Source: Kluyvera genomosp. 1 (GTDB lineage Bacteria > Pseudomonadota > Gammaproteobacteria > Enterobacterales > Enterobacteriaceae). From it: 64,000 bases of DNA. The notes under the pieces are model-generated. The model did not search any database, was not told where the DNA came from, and was given only the letters and a program-made list of their open reading frames with translations. Below, one piece after another: positions 11,001-19,685 of the stretch. The stretch is from the NCBI RefSeq assembly GCF_001266615.1, contig NZ_LGHZ01000003.1, positions 1-64,000 of the forward strand, in the 5' to 3' direction. The position numbers and the translations under genes were made by a program. The stretch's first letter is position 1. Each line of letters starts with the position of its first letter.

Positions 11001-11781
11001 CGTGGGCGAGGAGGCCAAGCGCCTGTTTAAAGACGCCAACGACATGCTTGATAAGCTGAGCGCGGAGAAATTGCTGAATCCACGCGGCGTGGTGGGGCTA
11101 TTCCCGGCGAACCGTGTCGGCGATGATGTGGAAATCTACCGTGACGAAACGCGTACTCATGTTCTGACCGTCAGCCGCCATTTACGTCAGCAGACCGAAA
11201 AAGTCGGTTTCGCCAACTACTGTCTGTCTGACTTTGTGGCACCGAAAACGTCCGGTAAGGCCGATTATATTGGCGCCTTCGCGGTCACCGGCGGTCTGGA
11301 AGAAGATGCGCTGGCCGATGCGTTCGAAGCTCAGCACGACGATTACAACAAGATCATGGTGAAGGCGCTGGCCGACCGCCTGGCCGAAGCGTTTGCCGAG
11401 TATCTCCATGAACGCGTGCGTAAGGTTTACTGGGGCTATGCGCCGAATGAAAACCTGAGCAACGAAGAACTGATTCGCGAAAACTACCAGGGTATCCGTC
11501 CGGCTCCGGGTTATCCGGCATGCCCGGAACACACGGAAAAAGGCACTATCTGGGAGCTTCTGGACGTGGAAAACCACACCGGAATGAAGCTGACCGAATC
11601 CTTCGCCATGTGGCCAGGGGCGTCGGTGTCCGGTTGGTACTTCAGTCACCCAGATAGTAAATATTACGCGGTGGCGCAAATTCAACGCGATCAGGTTGAG
11701 GACTACGCGCTGCGTAAAGGGATGAGCGTGGCAGAAGTGGAACGCTGGCTGGCGCCGAACCTCGGGTACGACGCCGACTGA
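8098..11781 (+). CDS. metH: cobalamin-dependent methionine synthase MetH
   Basis: MetH transfers the methyl group of 5-methyltetrahydrofolate to homocysteine through enzyme-bound cobalamin. All four modules are present: the homocysteine domain with its zinc cysteines (NCALG near 247, GGCCGTTP near 309-311), the pterin domain ([13 protein letters not shown]), the B12 domain with DVHDIGKN (cobalamin-ligating His about residue 759) and the C-terminal SAM-dependent reactivation domain ([12 protein letters not shown]). I chose GTG at 8098, giving 1227 residues as in E. coli, because GGGAG lies 5 bases upstream; a TTG five codons earlier has no comparable site. An intrinsic terminator follows. Confidence 0.97.
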   Translation: MSSKVEQLRAQLNERIMVLDGGMGTMIQGYRLSEQDFRGDRFAEWPCDLKGNNDLLVLSKPEVIGAIHNAYFEAGADIIETNTFNSTTIAMADYQMESLSAEINFAAAKLARACADEWTARTPNKPRYVAGVLGPTNRTASISPDVNDPAYRNVTFDQLVAAYRESTKALVEGGSDLILIETVFDTLNAKAAIYAVKEEFEALGVDLPIMISGTITDASGRTLSGQTTEAFYNSLRHADALTFGLNCALGPDELRQYVQELSRIAECYVTAHPNAGLPNAFGEYDLDADTMATQIREWAEAGFLNVVGGCCGTTPEHIAAMSRAVEGLPPRKLPELPVACRLSGLEPLNIGDDSLFVNVGERTNVTGSAKFKRLIKEEKYNEALDVARQQVESGAQIIDINMDEGMLDAEAAMVRFLNLIAGEPDIARVPIMIDSSKWDVIEKGLKCIQGKGIVNSISMKEGIEPFIEHAKKVRRYGAAVVVMAFDEVGQADTRERKIEICRRAYNILTKEVGFPPEDIIFDPNIFAVATGIEEHNNYAQDFIGACEDIKRELPHALISGGVSNVSFSFRGNDPVREAIHAVFLYYAIRNGMDMGIVNAGQLAIYDDLPAELRDAVEDVVLNRRDDGTERLLDLAEKYRGSKTDDSANAQQAEWRSWDVKKRLEYSLVKGITEFIELDTEEARQQAERPIQVIEGPLMDGMNVVGDLFGEGKMFLPQVVKSARVMKQAVAYLEPYIEASKEKGSSNGKMVIATVKGDVHDIGKNIVGVVLQCNNYEIIDLGVMVPADKILKTAREVNADLIGLSGLITPSLDEMVNVAKEMERQGFTIPLLIGGATTSKAHTAVKIEQNYSGPTVYVQNASRTVGVVAALLSDTQHDDFVARTRKEYETVRIQHGRKKPRTPPVTLAAARENDLAFDWENYTPPVAHRLGVQDVEASIETLRNYIDWTPFFMTWSLAGKYPRILEDEVVGEEAKRLFKDANDMLDKLSAEKLLNPRGVVGLFPANRVGDDVEIYRDETRTHVLTVSRHLRQQTEKVGFANYCLSDFVAPKTSGKADYIGAFAVTGGLEEDALADAFEAQHDDYNKIMVKALADRLAEAFAEYLHERVRKVYWGYAPNENLSNEELIRENYQGIRPAPGYPACPEHTEKGTIWELLDVENHTGMKLTESFAMWPGASVSGWYFSHPDSKYYAVAQIQRDQVEDYALRKGMSVAEVERWLAPNLGYDAD

Positions 11782-11812
11782 TTCACAAAACCGTCATCTT
11801 TCCTTACAACTA

Positions 11813-11845
11813 ACAGGGCGCTCAATGAGCGCCCTGTCTCTTTAT
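11813..11845 (+). terminator. metH intrinsic terminator
   Basis: An 11-bp perfect stem (ACAGGGCGCTC/GAGCGCCCTGT) with a 3-base loop is followed by CTCTTTATT, 31 bases after the metH stop. Confidence 0.8.
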
Positions 11846-12003
11846 TGCCCGTAAACCCTTATACTGAAATAACCTGAGATCATGGTAGGCCGGAATGTTG
11901 GTGCGTTATCAGGCACCGGGATGAACCCTGAAGACGTACGCTTAGCAGGCCGACGATGGTTGAAGGCTCCAGGAACAAATAACGATAAGGAGAACCGGAC
12001 TCT

Positions 12004-13635
12004 GTGTTAACTCTGCTACATCTGCTTTCTGCCGTCGCCCTGCTGGTGTGGGGCACCCATATTGTTCGTACCGGCGTGATGCGCGTCTTTGGCGCCCGCC
12101 TGCGTACCGTCCTCAGCCGCAGCGTTGAGAAAAAACCGCTCGCCTTCTGTGCGGGTATCGGCGTTACCGCGCTGGTACAGAGCAGCAACGCGACCACCAT
12201 GCTGGTGACCTCATTTGTCGCTCAGGATCTGGTCGCCCTGACGCCAGCGCTGGTGATTGTACTCGGTGCCGATGTGGGTACCGCGCTAATGGCGCGTATT
12301 CTGACCTTCGACCTCTCCTGGCTGTCGCCGCTGCTGATTTTTATCGGGGTAACCTTCTTCCTCGGCCGCAAACAGACGCGCGAAGGCCAGCTTGGCCGCG
12401 TGGGGATTGGCCTGGGTCTTATCCTGCTGGCGCTGGAGTTGATTGTGCAGGCGGTGACGCCGATTACTCAGGCCAACGGCGTGCAGGTCATCTTTGCATC
12501 GTTGACTGGTGACATCCTGCTGGATGCGCTGATAGGTGCCGTGTTTGCGATAATCAGTTATTCCAGCCTGGCTGCGGTGCTGTTAACCGCCACGCTGACT
12601 ACCACCGGCGTCATCTCGTTCCCGGTGGCGTTATGTCTGGTGATTGGTGCCAACCTTGGCTCCGGCCTGCTGGCGATGCTCAATAACAGCGCCGCCAACG
12701 CCTCTGCCCGCCGCGTGGCGCTCGGCAGCCTGCTGTTTAAGCTGGTGGGTAGCCTGCTGATTCTGCCGTTTGTTCACGTGCTGGCGACAACGCTGCAAAA
12801 ACTGCCGCTGCCGGAATCCGAGCTGGTTATCTACTTCCACGTCTTCTACAACCTGATCCGCTGCGTGGCAATGGTGCCGTTCGCTGAACCGATGGCGCGA
12901 CTGTGTAAACGGCTGATTCGCGATGAGCCAGAGCTGGACGGTCATCTCAAGCCAAAGCATCTCGATGTGACTGCGCTGGATACCCCAACGCTGGCGTTAG
13001 CCAATGCCGCGCGTGAAACCCTGCGCATGGGCGATGCGACGGAGCAGATGCTGGATGGCTTAAAAAAGGTGATGAACGGCGAACCGCGCGAAGAGAAAAA
13101 CCTGCGTAAACAGGCTGATGACATTAACGTGCTCTACACCGCGATCAAACTGTATTTGGCGCGGATGCCGAAGGACGAGCTGGCGGAGGAAGAGTCCCGG
13201 CGCTGGGCGGAGATTATCGAAATGTCGCTCAACCTCGAGCAGGCATCGGACATTGTTGAGCGCATGGGCAGCGAAATTGCGGATAAATCGCTGGCGGCCC
13301 GGCGTGCGTTCTCGGTGGAAGGCTTAAAAGAGCTCGACGGCCTGCATGAACTGCTGCTGAGCAATCTGCAACTGGCGATGTCGGTGTTCTTCTCCGGCGA
13401 TGTGACCAGTGCGCGTCGACTGCGCCGTAGCAAGCACCGTTTCCGTATTATGAACCGTCGCTACGCGCATGCGCACGTTGATCGTCTGCATCAGCAAAAC
13501 GTGCAGAGTATTGAAACCAGTACGCTGCACCTGGCTCTGCTGGGCGATATGTTGCGTCTGAACTCGTTATTCTGTTCGGTAGCTTACAGCGTGCTGGAAC
13601 AGCCAGATGAAGACGACGACCGCGACGATTATTGA
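12004..13635 (+). CDS. yjbB: Na/Pi cotransporter family protein YjbB
   Basis: YjbB is an inner-membrane phosphate carrier of the Na/Pi cotransporter family; in E. coli it has been linked to phosphate export. The N-terminal ~310 residues are strongly hydrophobic and contain the family's QSSNATT motif near residue 60 and a second GANLGSG repeat near 218. The C-terminal ~200 residues are a charged, helical PhoU-like domain. It starts with GTG, with AAGGAGA 11 bases upstream. Its 543-residue length equals E. coli YjbB. It is convergent with pepE across a hairpin. Confidence 0.92.
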   Translation: MLTLLHLLSAVALLVWGTHIVRTGVMRVFGARLRTVLSRSVEKKPLAFCAGIGVTALVQSSNATTMLVTSFVAQDLVALTPALVIVLGADVGTALMARILTFDLSWLSPLLIFIGVTFFLGRKQTREGQLGRVGIGLGLILLALELIVQAVTPITQANGVQVIFASLTGDILLDALIGAVFAIISYSSLAAVLLTATLTTTGVISFPVALCLVIGANLGSGLLAMLNNSAANASARRVALGSLLFKLVGSLLILPFVHVLATTLQKLPLPESELVIYFHVFYNLIRCVAMVPFAEPMARLCKRLIRDEPELDGHLKPKHLDVTALDTPTLALANAARETLRMGDATEQMLDGLKKVMNGEPREEKNLRKQADDINVLYTAIKLYLARMPKDELAEEESRRWAEIIEMSLNLEQASDIVERMGSEIADKSLAARRAFSVEGLKELDGLHELLLSNLQLAMSVFFSGDVTSARRLRRSKHRFRIMNRRYAHAHVDRLHQQNVQSIETSTLHLALLGDMLRLNSLFCSVAYSVLEQPDEDDDRDDY

Positions 13636-13676
13636 GTGATGCGAAACGATAGGCCCAGCAACCATCAGGCCGAGAC

Positions 13677-13700
13677 GGGGCTGGCCGTGCTGCCAGCCCC
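13677..13700. terminator. hairpin between convergent yjbB and pepE
   Basis: A 9-bp perfect stem, GGGGCTGGC/GCCAGCCCC, with a 6-base loop sits midway between the two stop codons. There is no clear T run on either side, so it is only a possible bidirectional terminator. Confidence 0.4.
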
Positions 13701-13709
13701 AAACCATCT

Positions 13710-14399
13710 TTAAAAACGGTGGCCGGCTTCCAGCGCCACCGCTTCTTCTCCGGCTTTAAACACGTAGCTGGTGTTCGGCCCACCCAGCGTGGCGTGGCCT
13801 TGTGCGACCTGAATCCAGTTGCCCTCCGGCAGACCAATCACCGTTAGCTCTGGAGCCACCACCAGCAGTTCGCGAATGCGCTGCTCGCGGGTTTCACCTT
13901 TGTGTCCTTCCGGCAGTGCGTTGGTGAAGTGCGGGTTAATTTGCAGTGGGAACAGCCCCAGCGCGTCAAACCCTTTTGGATCGACAATCGGCATATCGTT
14001 GGTGGTGCGGATGGTTGGGCAGGCAAGGTTAGACCCGGCGCTCCAGCCGATGTACAGCGCGCCGCGTTTGACCACGTCGACGATCGGTGCCAGCAGACCG
14101 CGCTCACGGCTCTCTTTGAGCAACTGGAACGTATTACCGCCGCCGACGATGACCAGCTCGGCATTCTCAATGGCGGAGATAGGGTCGGCGACGCTATGAA
14201 TACCGGTGACGGTGACGCCCAGCGGCGCAAAAACGGCGGCAGTTTTGGCGGTGTATTCGTCCCAGGTCTGCGTGACGCCTGCAAACGGAATAAACACCGC
14301 AGAGCGGCGGCCGTTCAGCTGCGAAGCAATCAGCGGCATCGCGTGTTCCATCCAGGCTTTGCCCGGCAGCGTCGAGTTACTCAGCAATAGCAGTTCCAT
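13710..14399 (-). CDS. pepE: peptidase E (alpha-aspartyl dipeptidase) PepE
   Basis: PepE hydrolyses dipeptides with N-terminal aspartate in the cytoplasm. It belongs to peptidase family S51, with a class-I-amidotransferase-like fold. The nucleophile S120 in GWSAGSN and the catalytic H157 in INPHFTN are at the positions known for the Salmonella enzyme. The 229-residue length is standard. The start has AGGGAT about 6 bases upstream. It is a stand-alone gene at its normal locus after yjbB, and it marks the left edge of an accessory stretch that reaches rluF. Confidence 0.95.
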   Translation of the reverse strand: MELLLLSNSTLPGKAWMEHAMPLIASQLNGRRSAVFIPFAGVTQTWDEYTAKTAAVFAPLGVTVTGIHSVADPISAIENAELVIVGGGNTFQLLKESRERGLLAPIVDVVKRGALYIGWSAGSNLACPTIRTTNDMPIVDPKGFDALGLFPLQINPHFTNALPEGHKGETREQRIRELLVVAPELTVIGLPEGNWIQVAQGHATLGGPNTSYVFKAGEEAVALEAGHRF

Positions 14400-14570
14400 G
14401 GTTTATCCCTTTATTAAGAAAATAATCAGTCAGGGCAGGATGTTATCACTCTACGTTCGACGGCTCACTGATGGGGTTCACGATGTTGTGGAATGCTGCT
14501 CGCAAAGCGAAATGACAGTACACGAAGAAGGCTGTGCTTTGCTTTAGTCTATCGCTGAAGGATAGCTTTT

Positions 14571-14590
14571 TATACCTATATGGATATAAT
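14571..14590 (+). promoter_or_regulatory. promoter/operator of the toxin-antitoxin pair
   Basis: An imperfect 18-bp palindrome (TATACCTATATGGATATA, 14 of 18 positions symmetric) overlaps a perfect TATAAT -10 box at 14585-14590, immediately before the toxin ribosome-binding site. Type II antitoxins usually bind such palindromes to repress their own operon; the TATAAT is very close to the start codon, so the true -10 could be further upstream. Confidence 0.5.
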
Positions 14591-14600
14591 TGGAGGCTAA

Positions 14601-14960
14601 ATGACAAAGCCGCTTTATTGGGTGGGGCAGTCCAGAAAGGATCTCCAGGCAATGCCTGAGCATGTACAGAATACATTTGGCTATGCACTTTGGCTGGCTC
14701 AGCAAGGTCAGCAGCATATCCAGAGTAAACCTTTAAAAGGTTTTGGTGGTGCTACCGTCCTCGAAGTTGTGGAGGATTTTCACGGTAATACCTGGCGTGC
14801 GGTATACACCATTAAATTAAAAGAGGCGGTGTATGTCCTACATGTCTTTCAGAAAAAATCGGTGTCCGGTAAAGCCACCCCAAAACCGGATATTGCACTC
14901 ATCTATCAGCGTCTAAAAGCCGCTCAGTACCATGCGCAGGAGAGTCAACATGGCAGATGA
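14601..14960 (+). CDS. HigB-like (RelE/phage Gp49 family) toxin
   Basis: The 119-residue product fits the Gp49/HigB branch of the RelE superfamily, ribosome-dependent mRNA interferases: WVGQSRKDLQAMPEHVQ at the start, the KPLKGFGG turn, WRAVYTIKLKEAVYVLHVFQKKS and a C-terminal AxxxxxxxK-type helix are the family landmarks. GGAGG lies 4 bases before the ATG. Its stop overlaps the downstream antitoxin start by 11 bases, so the two are translationally coupled in the toxin-first order of HigBA. The pair is absent from this locus in E. coli K-12 and the DNA looks less G/C-rich than its neighbours. Toxicity has not been shown. Confidence 0.8.
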   Translation: MTKPLYWVGQSRKDLQAMPEHVQNTFGYALWLAQQGQQHIQSKPLKGFGGATVLEVVEDFHGNTWRAVYTIKLKEAVYVLHVFQKKSVSGKATPKPDIALIYQRLKAAQYHAQESQHGR

Positions 14961-15267
14961 AATAGAAGTCAGTAGCGGAAATGTCTATGCCGATTTGGGT
15001 ATGCATGATGCAGAGCAGATGCAGCTAAAAGCACAGCTTGCGCAGATTATTGGCGAGATTTTGCAAATCAAAGGGCTGACCCAATCTCAGGCTGCGCAGA
15101 TTCTGGGGATAACCCAACCGAAGCTTTCTCACTTGCTACGCGGGCAGTTTCGCGGTGTTAGTGAGGCTAAAATGTTGGAGTGCCTGGTTAAACTTGGCCG
15201 TGATGTTGAGATTGTCGTGAGTAAAGAGAGCTCTACGCAGGGTACATTGAAAGTCAGCCTGGGGTAA
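14950..15267 (+). CDS. HigA-like XRE-family antitoxin
   Basis: The 105-residue product carries a Cro/C1-type helix-turn-helix at about residues 35-75 (LTQSQAAQILGITQPKLSHLL) of the kind found in antitoxins paired with Gp49-type toxins. It should both neutralise the upstream toxin and repress the operon. I start it at the ATG opening MADEIEV because this overlaps the toxin stop by 11 bases and gives the usual family N-terminus; an upstream in-frame start at 14932 lies deeper in the toxin gene. It overlaps no other gene and ends 25 bases from the opposite-strand SDH-like gene. Confidence 0.82.
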   Translation: MADEIEVSSGNVYADLGMHDAEQMQLKAQLAQIIGEILQIKGLTQSQAAQILGITQPKLSHLLRGQFRGVSEAKMLECLVKLGRDVEIVVSKESSTQGTLKVSLG

Positions 15268-15292
15268 GGGGGCTGGAGAGCTCTCTGCTTGT

Positions 15293-16105
15293 TCACCCTT
15301 CCCGTGCAAACCTCGCCGCTTCAGCAACCAGCGCCGCATCTGGCCTTACGCCGGTATACATCACGAACTGTTCAACCGCCTGCAGTGCAATCACCTCTGC
15401 TCCGCTGATGGTTTTTTTCCCCAGCCGCTGAGCCAGTTTTATCACCGGCGTCTCTGGCGGCAGGGCTACCACGTCGAACACCACGCTGGCGCGCTCGACC
15501 ATCGCTTCACTGAACGCCAGGCTCTCGCTTTCGTTTCCTCCCGCCATGCCGAGCGGCGTGACGTTAACCAGAATATCGATCCCATTGGCTTCCGGTAGCG
15601 CCTGCCACTGGAAACCATACTGCTGCGCCAGCGCTTTGCCGTTGGCCTCATTGCGCGCGGCGATAATCACCTTACTAAAACCGGCATCGCGGAAGGCGGC
15701 AATCACCGCTTTCCCCATCCCGCCGCTGCCGCGGATCATTACCTGGGCAGAAGTATCAAGCTGGTGGCTGGCGATCAGACTTTTGACCGCAATATAGTCG
15801 GTGTTAAACCCGGTCAGTTTACCGTCGTCGTTAACGATGGTATTCACCGAGTCGATAACGTTAGCCGACGGGTCGATGGCATCGAGAAAGGCCATACAGC
15901 TTTCTTTAAACGGCATCGAGACCGCGCAGCCGCGAATGCCAAGGGCACGTACGCCTTTTACCGCGGCTTCAATATCCTGGGTGGTGAACGCTTTGTAGAT
16001 GAAATTCAGCCCCAGTTTTTCATAAAGATAGTTATGAAAGCGGGTGCCGAAGTTGCCGGGGCGTCCGGCAAGCGACATGCACAGCTGGGTATCGCGGTTG
16101 ATCAT
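15293..16105 (-). CDS. shikimate 5-dehydrogenase-like protein (SDH-L type)
   Basis: The 270-residue product has the two-domain shikimate dehydrogenase layout: a substrate domain with the catalytic lysine (VSMPFKES, about K67) and aspartate (NTDY, about D103), then a Rossmann domain with GSGGMGKA near 126-133. It resembles the Haemophilus influenzae HI0607 SDH-like branch more than AroE, since the N-terminal serine motif reads SLAGRPGNFG. The true substrate of that branch is uncertain. I start at the second ATG, because GAGGA lies 7 bases before it but only one base before the first. It follows the SorC-type regulator by 20 bases and is probably co-transcribed with it. Confidence 0.82.
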   Translation of the reverse strand: MINRDTQLCMSLAGRPGNFGTRFHNYLYEKLGLNFIYKAFTTQDIEAAVKGVRALGIRGCAVSMPFKESCMAFLDAIDPSANVIDSVNTIVNDDGKLTGFNTDYIAVKSLIASHQLDTSAQVMIRGSGGMGKAVIAAFRDAGFSKVIIAARNEANGKALAQQYGFQWQALPEANGIDILVNVTPLGMAGGNESESLAFSEAMVERASVVFDVVALPPETPVIKLAQRLGKKTISGAEVIALQAVEQFVMYTGVRPDAALVAEAARFAREG

Positions 16106-16125
16106 GGTCATGTCCTCTTCTTGTA

Positions 16126-17049
16126 TTACTGCACTAAATATTCAGCGGTGGCCCGGTCGGTGACCAGGCTGTTGATGTGTTTACCGCGCAGCGCGCCGAG
16201 CAGAGCTACATATTTTTCCTCACCGTAGGCAATCCCGATGGCGTAACGGGCCTTGCGTAACGTGGCCAGCTCAATGGCCAGCGTCTTTTCCTGCATTGCG
16301 GTATGGACGGCCTGCCCTTGGCTATCAAAGAAACGTGAACAGATATCACCGGCTACCTGGCGGGCGACCAGGTCGTCGCTTTGCTCATTACCGTAGAAAG
16401 CCTGCCAGTTTTCGCCGTGGCGGATAGCCGGGGAGCCAATACCAACCAGCGCGATATCCAACCGCTGCCAGTATTCAGCTATGGTTTTGAAGTGCTGGGA
16501 TTGCATAATGCCGTTGCGAATCGTGGCGTTATCCAGCAACGCGGGAAAATCAGCGAGATGTGATTCTGCCTTTAACCGGATTGCCGCGCTGTAGGTGAGA
16601 GTGTTGACGTGAAAACGGCTGGGCAGCTTGCCCGCAGGCCCGCCAACCACTGGCACGCACACCAGACGGTGAGGTTGGCTGGCTTGCGACAGTTGCTCAA
16701 CCAGCGCACTGACGCCGCGCCCCCAGCCAAACCCAATGACCATTTCGGGCGACAGCAGCCTTTCCATCAGCTGAGCGCCGTACAGCCCGGCCTCGCTTTC
16801 CTGCGGTGCCACCACGGCTTCTTTCAGGTCATATTTCAGTTTGAGCTGCTGTTCTAGCCACAGGCTGTCGTTGTAGTCATAGTTAATGGCAATATTAACA
16901 ATGCCCAGCTCACGGCCGCGTTTTAACAAACGGCTGATGGTGGTGCGGTAAATCCCCAGAGTCTGGGCGATCTGCGCCTGCGTCATCTCCTGCTCGTAAT
17001 AAAGCTGGGCTATTTTCACGATCAGACGAATATCGTCACTGTTTTCCAT
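16126..17049 (-). CDS. SorC/DeoR-family sugar-binding transcriptional regulator
   Basis: The 307-residue product has an N-terminal helix-turn-helix (about residues 22-45, MTQAQIAQTLGIYRTTISRL) and a C-terminal sugar-phosphate-binding domain with the family's GFGWGRGVSALVEQL and VPVVGGPAG segments. Such proteins sense phosphorylated sugars or related acids. I start at MENSDDIRL; the longer open frame upstream runs through the promoter and lacks a ribosome-binding site. The only gene in its unit is the SDH-like enzyme, which makes that enzyme's substrate pathway the likely target. Two matching palindromes lie upstream. It is not at this locus in E. coli K-12. Confidence 0.85.
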   Translation of the reverse strand: MENSDDIRLIVKIAQLYYEQEMTQAQIAQTLGIYRTTISRLLKRGRELGIVNIAINYDYNDSLWLEQQLKLKYDLKEAVVAPQESEAGLYGAQLMERLLSPEMVIGFGWGRGVSALVEQLSQASQPHRLVCVPVVGGPAGKLPSRFHVNTLTYSAAIRLKAESHLADFPALLDNATIRNGIMQSQHFKTIAEYWQRLDIALVGIGSPAIRHGENWQAFYGNEQSDDLVARQVAGDICSRFFDSQGQAVHTAMQEKTLAIELATLRKARYAIGIAYGEEKYVALLGALRGKHINSLVTDRATAEYLVQ

Positions 17050-17065
17050 CGCGGTGGCGGGCTCC

Positions 17066-17079
17066 TGCACATATGTGCA
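17066..17079. promoter_or_regulatory. palindrome 1 upstream of the SorC-type regulator
   Basis: TGCACATATGTGCA is a perfect 14-bp palindrome, 17 bases upstream of the regulator start. It has the same TGCAC-N4-GTGCA geometry as the site at 17165-17182, which suggests one DNA-binding protein, most simply the SorC-type regulator. Confidence 0.6.
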
Positions 17080-17164
17080 AAACATAAAAAGTGATTCTCG
17101 ATCTGGTATAACGCCATCACAAAGCGAGTTCAAGACTCTTTTACGTGTGAAAGGAAGCGATGAT

Positions 17165-17182
17165 TTTGCACGTTTGTGCAAA
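17165..17182. promoter_or_regulatory. palindrome 2 between the regulator and rluF
   Basis: TTTGCAC-GTTT-GTGCAAA has perfect 7-bp arms. It lies 101 bases (centre to centre) from palindrome 1, close to a whole number of helical turns, so two dimers could face the same side or loop the promoter. Confidence 0.6.
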
Positions 17183-17268
17183 GGCCGCAGGATATTGACA
17201 CTGATTTCCGGCAGACTCTTTTTCCTCACCGCCAAGGTGAGGTATATTTCGCTTTTACAGGAGAATTT

Positions 17269-18141
17269 ATGCTGCCAGACTCATCAACCCGATTAAATAA
17301 ATACATCAGCGAAAGCGGAATTTGCTCGCGCCGCGAGGCCGATCGCTATATCGAACAAGGCAATGTGTTCCTTAACGGCAAGCGCGCCACGATTGGCGAC
17401 CAGGTGAAGCCGGGCGATGTGGTGAAGGTAAACGGTCAGTTGATTGAGCCGCGCGAAGCGGATGATTTAGTGCTGATTGCGCTAAACAAACCTGTCGGCA
17501 TTGTCAGCACCACTGAAGATGGCGAACGCGACAACATTGTTGATTTCGTTAACCACAGCAAACGTATCTTCCCGATTGGCCGTCTGGACAAAGACTCGCA
17601 GGGTCTGATTTTCCTCACCAACCACGGCGATCTGGTGAACAAAATTCTGCGTGCCGGCAACGATCACGAAAAAGAGTATCTGGTGACGGTGGATAAGCCG
17701 GTAACCGATGAGTTTGTTCGTGGGATGGGCGCGGGCGTGCCGATTCTCGGGACGGTCACCAAGAAATGTAAGGTGAAGAAAGAGGCGCCGTTTGTCTTCC
17801 GTATTACCCTGGTCCAGGGCCTGAACCGCCAAATTCGTCGTATGTGCGAACACTTTGGTTTTGAAGTCACCAAGCTTGAACGTACGCGTATCATGAACGT
17901 CAGCCTGACGGGCATTCCGCTGGGCGAGTGGCGCGATCTGACCGATGACGAGCTTATCGATCTCTTCAAGTTGATTGAGGGGTCTTCGTCGGAAGCCAAG
18001 CCAAAGCCAAAGGCCAAGCCGAAAACGGCGGGTATTAAGCGTCCGGTGGTGAAGATGGAAAAAACCAGCGAAAAACCTGCGCGCCCGGCGTCGAACGGTA
18101 AACGCTTCGTTTCACCGGGGCGTAAAAAGAAAGGGCGTTAA
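17269..18141 (+). CDS. rluF: 23S rRNA pseudouridine(2604) synthase RluF
   Basis: RluF makes pseudouridine in the peptidyl-transferase region of 23S rRNA and also acts on tRNA-Tyr in E. coli. An N-terminal S4 RNA-binding domain ([19 protein letters not shown]) precedes the synthase domain; the catalytic aspartate lies in [12 protein letters not shown]. The C-terminal tail is rich in Lys, Pro and Ala ([14 protein letters not shown] onward). I start at the ATG opening MLPDSSTR, preceded by AGGAG, giving 290 residues as in E. coli. The last 4 bases overlap the 3' end of the convergent yjbD. Confidence 0.96.
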   Translation: MLPDSSTRLNKYISESGICSRREADRYIEQGNVFLNGKRATIGDQVKPGDVVKVNGQLIEPREADDLVLIALNKPVGIVSTTEDGERDNIVDFVNHSKRIFPIGRLDKDSQGLIFLTNHGDLVNKILRAGNDHEKEYLVTVDKPVTDEFVRGMGAGVPILGTVTKKCKVKKEAPFVFRITLVQGLNRQIRRMCEHFGFEVTKLERTRIMNVSLTGIPLGEWRDLTDDELIDLFKLIEGSSSEAKPKPKAKPKTAGIKRPVVKMEKTSEKPARPASNGKRFVSPGRKKKGR

Positions 18142-18410
18142 CGTCTACCGCGTGTCGGCGTGTTCGCCGACCACGAAAATGAACTTTCGGTATCCGGTTT
18201 ATAAGCCTGCTTTTTCTTCAACTGGCGGGCTTTTTTCGCTTCGGCTTCTCGTTCTACCATCAGCTTATCGATGTACTCCTTTTTCACGCTGTTTGTCTCT
18301 GCGTTGGTCAGCAGGCGGCCATGCGCGATGCGCGCACGGTCTAGCAGCGTTTTCAGTTCACGCTGTTCGCGCTCGGTCATCTCTTTTTGCGTAATGCGGG
18401 GGAGTGCCAT
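18138..18410 (-). CDS. yjbD: DUF3811 family protein YjbD
   Basis: This is a small, very basic cytoplasmic protein of 90 residues with a predicted long charged helix ([20 protein letters not shown] and [16 protein letters not shown]) and an Arg-rich end. It is almost identical to my recollection of E. coli YjbD. Function unknown. Its stop codon overlaps that of rluF by 4 bases in convergent orientation, as in E. coli. The charge and the neighbouring rRNA-modifying gene make an RNA-related role possible, but that is only a guess. Confidence 0.88.
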   Translation of the reverse strand: MALPRITQKEMTEREQRELKTLLDRARIAHGRLLTNAETNSVKKEYIDKLMVEREAEAKKARQLKKKQAYKPDTESSFSWSANTPTRGRR

Positions 18411-18478
18411 AGGGTGCCCTCTATCGGATGGTTTATCCAGTGTACGGCAAAGGCGTGGTAATCTGACAGGGAATTATC

Positions 18479-18504
18479 GCCCGTTCGTGACGTCCCGAAC
18501 GGGC
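18479..18504 (-). terminator. hairpin after panS
   Basis: A 9-bp perfect stem GCCCGTTCG/CGAACGGGC with an 8-base loop lies 6 bases beyond the panS stop. No T run follows on the minus strand, so it may protect the 3' end rather than terminate. Confidence 0.45.
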
Positions 18505-18510
18505 TGCGCG

Positions 18511-19437
18511 TTATTTACGCTTTTTATTCTCGATAGGTTTGCCGGACCAGTAACCGGCGAGCAGAGAGCCGGACAGATTATGCCAGACCGAGAACAGCGC
18601 ACCAGGCAGTGCCGCTAGCGGCCCAAAGTAAATCTTGCCTAAGGCTGCAGCCAGTCCCGAGTTCTGCATGCCGACTTCAATCGCCAGCGTACGGCAGGTA
18701 GATTCGTCAAAGCCGAACAGACGCCCACCCCAGTAGCCACCGAGCAGACCGATGGTGTTATGCAGAATTACCGCAATGATCACCACAAAACCCACTGACG
18801 CGATATGCGATGCGGAACCGGCCACCACGGCGCTGATGATCGCCAGAATACACACCATCGAGAACGCCGGTAGGTAGGGTTCAACGGCCTTCACCACGCG
18901 CGGGAATAGGTGATGAATCACCAGACCTAGCGCAATGGGGATCACCACAATTTGCAAAATACTCAGCAGCATACCCATCACATCGACCTGAATATGAGCG
19001 TCGACGTACAGACGGGTGAGCAGTGGCGTAGCAATTACGCCAACCAGCGTGGAGACAGAGGAGATGGTGACAGATAGCGCAACATCGCCCTTCGCCAGAT
19101 AGATCATTACGTTAGATGCCGTACCGCTGGCGACGCTGCCGACTAGCACCATCCCCGCGGACAGTTCTGGCGGCATATGGAACGCCAGCGCCAGCAGCCA
19201 TGCGGCGAGTGGCATCACCAGATAGTGCAGAAAAATCCCCGCCGCGACCGGTGCCGGGCGTGACAGAACACGTTTAAAGTCATCCACCTTCAGGTGCACA
19301 CCCATGCCAAACATAATCAGCATCAGCAGCGAGGGTACCAGTGGACCAATCGGCGTGAAGGTCGACGGTGTGAAGTAGGCAATAATAGAGAGTAGCAGCG
19401 CCCATAATGGGAACAGCCGGGTGAGAACGGCGAGCAT
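18511..19437 (-). CDS. panS: ketopantoate/pantoate/pantothenate transporter PanS
   Basis: The 308-residue product is a polytopic inner-membrane protein of the bile acid:sodium symporter (BASS) family, with about nine to ten hydrophobic segments and the family segments [12 protein letters not shown] (about residue 101) and [13 protein letters not shown] (about 260). The Salmonella protein at the equivalent locus, PanS, moves pantoate and other coenzyme A precursors. I start at MLAVLTRL, with AAGGAA 7 bases upstream; the longer frame has no ribosome-binding site. It is absent from this position in E. coli K-12. The substrate is inferred from the family and the locus. Confidence 0.8.
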   Translation of the reverse strand: MLAVLTRLFPLWALLLSIIAYFTPSTFTPIGPLVPSLLMLIMFGMGVHLKVDDFKRVLSRPAPVAAGIFLHYLVMPLAAWLLALAFHMPPELSAGMVLVGSVASGTASNVMIYLAKGDVALSVTISSVSTLVGVIATPLLTRLYVDAHIQVDVMGMLLSILQIVVIPIALGLVIHHLFPRVVKAVEPYLPAFSMVCILAIISAVVAGSASHIASVGFVVIIAVILHNTIGLLGGYWGGRLFGFDESTCRTLAIEVGMQNSGLAAALGKIYFGPLAALPGALFSVWHNLSGSLLAGYWSGKPIENKKRK

Positions 19438-19461
19438 GTTGTATTCCTTGCGATTTATACA

Positions 19462-19606
19462 CTTCATCCTTCAGGTTGCCTCTGCGTTGGCTGCGCGCTC
19501 TCGCCCCAGCCATGGGCATCACCAGAGGCCAGCCTTTGGCCGGTCAAATTCATTTCTGACGAATTTGTCGCTCGCTTGCTGCCGTGATTCAACTTGAAAG
19601 ATTTTG
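19462..19606. repeat. degenerate ERIC-like element with altered centre
   Basis: The left end (TTCAGGTTGCCTCTGCGTTG onward, to the CCCCAG near 19507) and the right end (CGCTCGCTTGCTGCCGTG to CAACTTGAA) resemble the two ends of an ERIC element. The usual centre is replaced by unrelated sequence that contains its own perfect inverted repeat, CAAATTC/GAATTTG at 19545-19551 and 19561-19567. It lies between lysC and panS. Confidence 0.55.
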
Positions 19607-19629
19607 TGTGTATTGATGTTGTGTTGTTA

Positions 19630-19656
19630 TAAAAAAAGCCGGGTTCGAGCCCGGCT
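19630..19656 (-). terminator. lysC intrinsic terminator
   Basis: On the minus strand a 7-bp stem AGCCGGG/CCCGGCT with a 6-base loop is followed by seven T residues, 29 bases past the lysC stop. Confidence 0.88.
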
Positions 19657-19685
19657 ATAGTTATTGTTTATCGCGTGATGGAATA

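Noticed and set aside
14400-17268. Genomic island with integrase between pepE and rluF
   Set aside because: Only four genes are present, with no integrase, transposase, direct-repeat boundaries or tRNA; simple gene gain or differential loss is enough.
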